DNA of 64,000 nucleotides, taken from Agrobacterium tumefaciens. Its GTDB lineage: Bacteria; Pseudomonadota; Alphaproteobacteria; Rhizobiales; Rhizobiaceae. This document shows positions 63,244 to 64,000 of this stretch, piece after piece. The position numbers were made by a program, and so were the translations under genes. Within the stretch, counting starts at the first letter, position 1. Each line of letters starts with the position of its first letter. Where the stretch lies: contig NZ_CP072308.1 in the NCBI RefSeq assembly GCF_017726655.1, forward strand, positions 2,238,501-2,302,500, written 5' to 3'. The notes under the pieces are model-generated. The model was not told the DNA's origin. It did no database searches and was given only the letters and a program-made list of their open reading frames with translations.

Positions 63244-63487
63244 CAATATCTCCGTATCTTGGTTGCAAGACATTTAGACATTCGGCGCTGAACCGGCAAG
63301 TGTTGCGCCAGATCGTAATCATCATTGGTCGAATCCCACCGGCGATGATCGTGATCTGACCGACGACTCCCAGGCGGATTTCGGGCTGGAACCGCTCGGA
63401 CTGTCAGCTCTCCCGCCGATGAGGGCTGGTCATTCCTGTCATATCGCTTTATTGCCATCTCCATATTCCCTCGCGAGCACCCAGCCG

Positions 63488-64000
63488 ATGTCTCTCCCTT
63501 CTGCCGAAAACCGTTTCGGTGCATTCCGGCATTCATCTTATCGCCGTTTCTTCAGCGCCCGGTTTTTTTCGGCCTTCGCCATTCAGATCGTCAGCGTTTC
63601 CGTCGGCTGGCAGATGTATGAGGTGACCGGTAATGCCTTTTATCTAGGTTTGATCGGTCTTTTCCAGTTTCTGCCTTCGCTGCTCTTGATCCTTGTGACG
63701 GGAACGGTTGCCGACCGGCACAATCGCCGCCGCATCATGTCCGTATGCTTGCTGGTTGCGGCGCTTTGCGCGGTCGCTCTGCTGGCGCTGACGCTGACGC
63801 ACAGCTTTTCCCCATGGCCGGTCTTCGCAATTCTTGTCGTCTTCGGCATCGAGCGCGCCTTCATGGGACCGGCGGTGCAGTCGCTGGCGCCCAATCTCGT
63901 GCCCGTTGAGGACTTGCCGAATGCGATCGCCTGGAATTCGTCGTCCTGGCAGATGGCGTCCATTATGGGGCCTGTTGCTGGCGGTCTGCTTTATGGCCTC
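63488..64000 (+). CDS. MFS exporter, EntS-like (DHA3 group), 3'-truncated by window edge
   Basis: The window ends within the first 171 codons of a major facilitator. Seen are HSSYRRFFSARFFSAFAIQIVSVSVGWQMYEVTG, the loop motif GTVADRHNRRRIM with its basic run, and FMGPAVQSLAPNLVPVEDLPNAIAW. The pattern matches the MFS_3 group of exporters such as enterobactin exporter EntS. There is no siderophore gene in the window to support that substrate. Start is ATG 63488. The remaining part lies beyond the window. Confidence 0.85.
   Translation, partial: MSLPSAENRFGAFRHSSYRRFFSARFFSAFAIQIVSVSVGWQMYEVTGNAFYLGLIGLFQFLPSLLLILVTGTVADRHNRRRIMSVCLLVAALCAVALLALTLTHSFSPWPVFAILVVFGIERAFMGPAVQSLAPNLVPVEDLPNAIAWNSSSWQMASIMGPVAGGLLYGL

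Noticed and set aside
1..64000. CRISPR arrays, tRNA or rRNA genes, prophage, transposases, integrases and toxin-antitoxin or defence genes
   Set aside because: I read the intergenic gaps and the gene products and saw none. The window is densely packed with housekeeping genes, and gaps are short.

Overview
This window looks like ordinary core chromosome of a Rhizobiales alphaproteobacterium, most probably the Agrobacterium tumefaciens complex. The evidence is the GC-rich codon use, the ATGA-coupled operons and several lineage markers. These markers are a SAM-II riboswitch before metA, a ybhL-type leader before a YbhL protein, and DUF2794, DUF2585 (UPF0314), DUF1223 and IalB proteins. The gene orders dapF-mtaB-ftsY-yciB-ccm-acnA and ffh-aroQ-rpsP-rimM-trmD also fit. 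I see no prophage, insertion sequence, CRISPR array, rRNA, tRNA or defence island. The identification of the organism is inference.

Layout. 1-6.1 kb: 3' part of ispG, an OmpA-like lipoprotein, a short-chain prenyl synthase, mtgA, galM, and metA behind a SAM-II riboswitch with a terminator hairpin. 6.2-12.7 kb: thiamine pyrophosphokinase, an ABC-F ATPase, a VOC protein, then a TPP riboswitch and the thiBPQ thiamine importer, which together give uptake and activation of thiamine. 12.9-19.3 kb: an M48 lipoprotein protease with LysM, leuC, an MFS permease, and an amino-acid ABC permease and binding protein without an ATPase. 19.4-24.6 kb: rplS, a TauE/SafE exporter set between rplS and trmD, then trmD, rimM, rpsP, chorismate mutase and ffh. 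25-31 kb: a Tat-type MBL hydrolase, dapF, mtaB, ftsY, yciB and UPF0314. 31-35.3 kb: a membrane GGDEF cyclase and ccmABCDG for haem export in cytochrome c maturation. 35.6-40.9 kb: acnA behind a structured leader, DUF1223, DUF2794, ybhL. 41-47.8 kb: the divergent ybbAP/tesA cluster, thpR, a phosphotyrosine phosphatase, phhB, DUF1232 and IalB. 48-53.7 kb: rlmN, a three-gene ABC importer, a LysE exporter and an SDR. 54-64 kb: argG, a MarR-controlled Bcr-type efflux pump, an M3 dipeptidase, typA, a GNAT acetyltransferase, ppa, the DUF167/YggT pair and the start of another MFS exporter.

The most informative material is regulatory: two known riboswitch classes, a ybhL leader, and several inverted repeats or leader hairpins (acnA, ffh, argG, typA, marR, tauE/rplS, and a G-quadruplex-bearing hairpin after the DUF1223 gene) that the genes do not explain. 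MetA carries Glu at position 111 and is therefore predicted to use acetyl-CoA rather than succinyl-CoA. No wholly new biological system is evident; the acnA leader and the G-quadruplex hairpin are the best candidates for undescribed elements.
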